Origin: Rubrobacter sp.
Lineage (GTDB): Bacteria > Actinomycetota > Rubrobacteria > Rubrobacterales > Rubrobacteraceae
Reading direction: 5' to 3'
DNA: 7,336 bases
Assembly (NCBI GenBank): GCA_016781705.1
Contig: JADDPV010000208.1
Coordinates: 1-7,336 of the forward strand
The notes beneath the pieces are model-generated. The model saw nothing but the letters and a program-made list of their open reading frames with translations, was not told where the DNA came from and ran no database searches. Positions 6,460 through 7,336 of this stretch are shown here, piece after piece. Both the position numbers and the translations under genes were made by a program. Numbering within the stretch: position 1 is the stretch's first letter; every line of letters begins with the position of its first letter.

Positions 6460-6881
6460 GTCGACGTCGAGCAGGTCGCCTTGCTGCACGACATAGGCAA
6501 GATCGGAATGCCCGACGCGGTCTGGAATAAATCGGGGCCGCTTAGCGAAAACGAGTGGGTAGCGGCGAAAACGCACGCACCGCCGGCGAGCGGATCTGCT
6601 TTCGTCGGAGGTCTCGTCCACCCCGCCCTCGCCATGTGGGCCGGGCACGAGCGTTGGGCGGGACAGGGTACCGACGGTCTTTCGGGAGAGCGAGAGTACC
6701 CATTGCCGGCCGTATCTTCTTCTGCTGCGACGCCCTACCACGCCATGGCTTCCGGCCGAGCCTACCGCAAAGCTATGAACGTCCAGGCGGCGCTGGAAGA
6801 ACTCCGAAAGGGTGCCGACTCTCAGTTCTGCCTTCTACCGTACGAGCGGCTCTTCGCGTACTCGACCGGTCGCTCGTCTGA
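6460..6881 (+). pseudogene. Decayed HD-GYP domain (cyclic-di-GMP phosphodiesterase family)
   Basis: HD-GYP enzymes hydrolyse cyclic-di-GMP. The remnant opens with VALLHDIGKIGMPDAVWNK and GPLSENEW, the classic HD segment. Later blocks are conserved but scattered over two frames: KTH, then TAGERI one frame over, then GLVHPALAMWAGHERW back in the first, GRIFFCCDA in the second, YHAMASGRAYRKAM with VQAALEELRKGADSQF in the first, and PSTVRAALRVLDRSLV in the second, which ends at TGA 6879-6881. Frame changes fall near 6577-6583, 6600-6612, 6691-6697, 6733 and 6830. The HHxxxDGxGYP signature has become GHERWAGQGTDG, losing a metal-binding His, the Asp and the GYP triad. The N-terminal half of a normal gene is missing upstream. 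So many indels and lost active-site residues mean a true pseudogene, not only sequencing error. Confidence 0.8.
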
Positions 6882-6889
6882 TCGATACA

Positions 6890-6909
6890 AAGCCCCTGTC
6901 CCGGGGCTT
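6890..6909 (+). terminator. Terminator-like hairpin after the HD-GYP remnant
   Basis: AAGCCCC (6890-6896) and GGGGCTT (6903-6909) form a 7-bp stem with a 6-base loop, 8 bases after the presumed ancestral stop at 6881. Only TT follows, then G-rich sequence, so termination would be weak. The position supports reading 6881 as the original end of the gene. Confidence 0.5.
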
Positions 6910-7041
6910 GGGCGCGGGCATCAGCAACCGTTGCGGCGCCGACCTCATGGGTACTGGCTCGCCGGTAGCTGGTAGCCGTAGTGCCGAAGAAGCCCCGGGC
7001 GTCTGGCGCCGTCACCCTGCGTCGAGCGCCCGGCCGATCGA

Positions 7042-7075
7042 CTCGACGAGCGCACCCGCGGGTGCGCTCGTCGAG
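7042..7075. repeat. Perfect 34-bp palindrome, possible bidirectional terminator
   Basis: The half CTCGACGAGCGCACCCG (7042-7058) is followed directly by its exact reverse complement (7059-7075). As RNA it folds into about 15 pairs closed by a CGCG loop in either direction. There is no adjacent T run, but long GC-rich stems without a U tract act as terminators in some actinobacteria. A dyad binding site is the alternative. Confidence 0.6.
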
Positions 7076-7298
7076 GCCTTCCTCAAGAGCGTCTTGATAA
7101 ACGAGCATTCCTCTCAATGGAGGCCATGCCCGGCGCTGGCGCCGTCGGCACGGAGGGTCCACGATGGAGTTTACGTATTTTTGGACGGCAGACTCTGCAT
7201 TTGTAGTGCGGTCCATGCGCCGCTGCAAGCTGCGGCATTCGCAAACGCTCAGAAAGAAGGAAGCCTATGAAGTGCGTTTCTCAATCGCGGCTCGCTAG

Positions 7299-7336
7299 AT
7301 GAGTGTTGCGTGGATCGGTGGGATAGAAAGGGGGCC
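7299..7336 (+). CDS. Possible 5' end of a gene running off the window
   Basis: ATG 7299 overlaps the stop of an 11-codon frame that begins at ATG 7267 behind AAGGAAG. The frame reads MSVAWIGGIERG to the edge. Twelve codons cannot identify a family. It is listed only because the short leader-like frame and ATGA overlap are suggestive. Confidence 0.12.
   Translation, partial: MSVAWIGGIERG

Larger units (their letters stand above)
6910..7336. other. Region without a convincing gene
   Basis: About 430 bp to the right edge. Open frames on both strands give low-complexity or unrecognisable products and look like chance in GC-rich DNA. It contains the 34-bp palindrome at 7042-7075, a small CGGCG/CGCCG hairpin (7131-7144) and a ribosome-binding-site-like AAGGAAG (7257-7263). 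ATG 7267 follows that site but gives only 11 codons. Its stop overlaps ATG 7299 (ATGA), whose frame stays open to the edge (MSVAWIGGIERG). Confidence 0.4.

Noticed and set aside
6812..7270. Plus-strand frame of 152 codons at the right side
   Set aside because: It starts inside the HD-GYP remnant, runs through two strong hairpins and has no recognisable domain.
1..7336. CRISPR array or cas gene to match the Craspase-like layout
   Set aside because: No regularly spaced repeats and no effector gene. The only tandem repeat has two degenerate copies in a leader.

Overview
The window is bacterial DNA: mostly GC-rich, with leaders carrying GGAG-type ribosome binding sites and genes packed with ATGA overlaps. 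Protein style (an ECF sigma factor ending in a PVGSIGPTRARCL helix, a TPR-CHAT protein, a subtilase and an HD-GYP remnant) suggests a high-GC Actinomycetota. A Rubrobacter-like lineage is my best guess, but it rests on resemblance from memory and not on a search.

Positions 6021 down to 268, all on the minus strand, look like one transcription unit. In transcription order it holds: an ECF-type sigma factor (6021-5470); a 155-bp gap with a degenerate tandem repeat; a 210-residue protein with an anti-sigma-like helical N-terminus and a beta-rich C-terminus (5314-4682); a TPR protein (4685-2661) whose CHAT caspase-like protease half continues in another frame (2664-1774); a 187-bp gap with a possible 44-codon ORF; a subtilisin-like (S8) serine protease with a Sec signal peptide (1586-268); and a good intrinsic terminator 14 bp past the last stop. 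This combines a transcription factor, a possible sigma inhibitor and two proteases. It recalls the TPR-CHAT / Csx30 / CASP-sigma arrangement of type III-E CRISPR (Craspase), but no CRISPR array or cas gene is present here.

Both protease genes carry a one-base frame disruption at a point where the two frames together give a normal family protein: near 2686-2710 in TPR-CHAT and near 1482-1500 in the S8 gene. Either the operon is decaying or these are assembly indels. The sequence alone cannot decide.

The right side is accessory or decayed. The sigma gene is preceded by a visibly AT-richer stretch with no gene. A 16-bp perfect hairpin (6408-6444) abuts the remains of a plus-strand HD-GYP phosphodiesterase gene (about 6460-6881), which has several frame changes and has lost key active-site residues. 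Then come a terminator-like hairpin and a perfect 34-bp palindrome (7042-7075). No convincing gene follows, although a start codon at 7299 could open a gene running off the edge. Positions 1-212 hold nothing I can assign.
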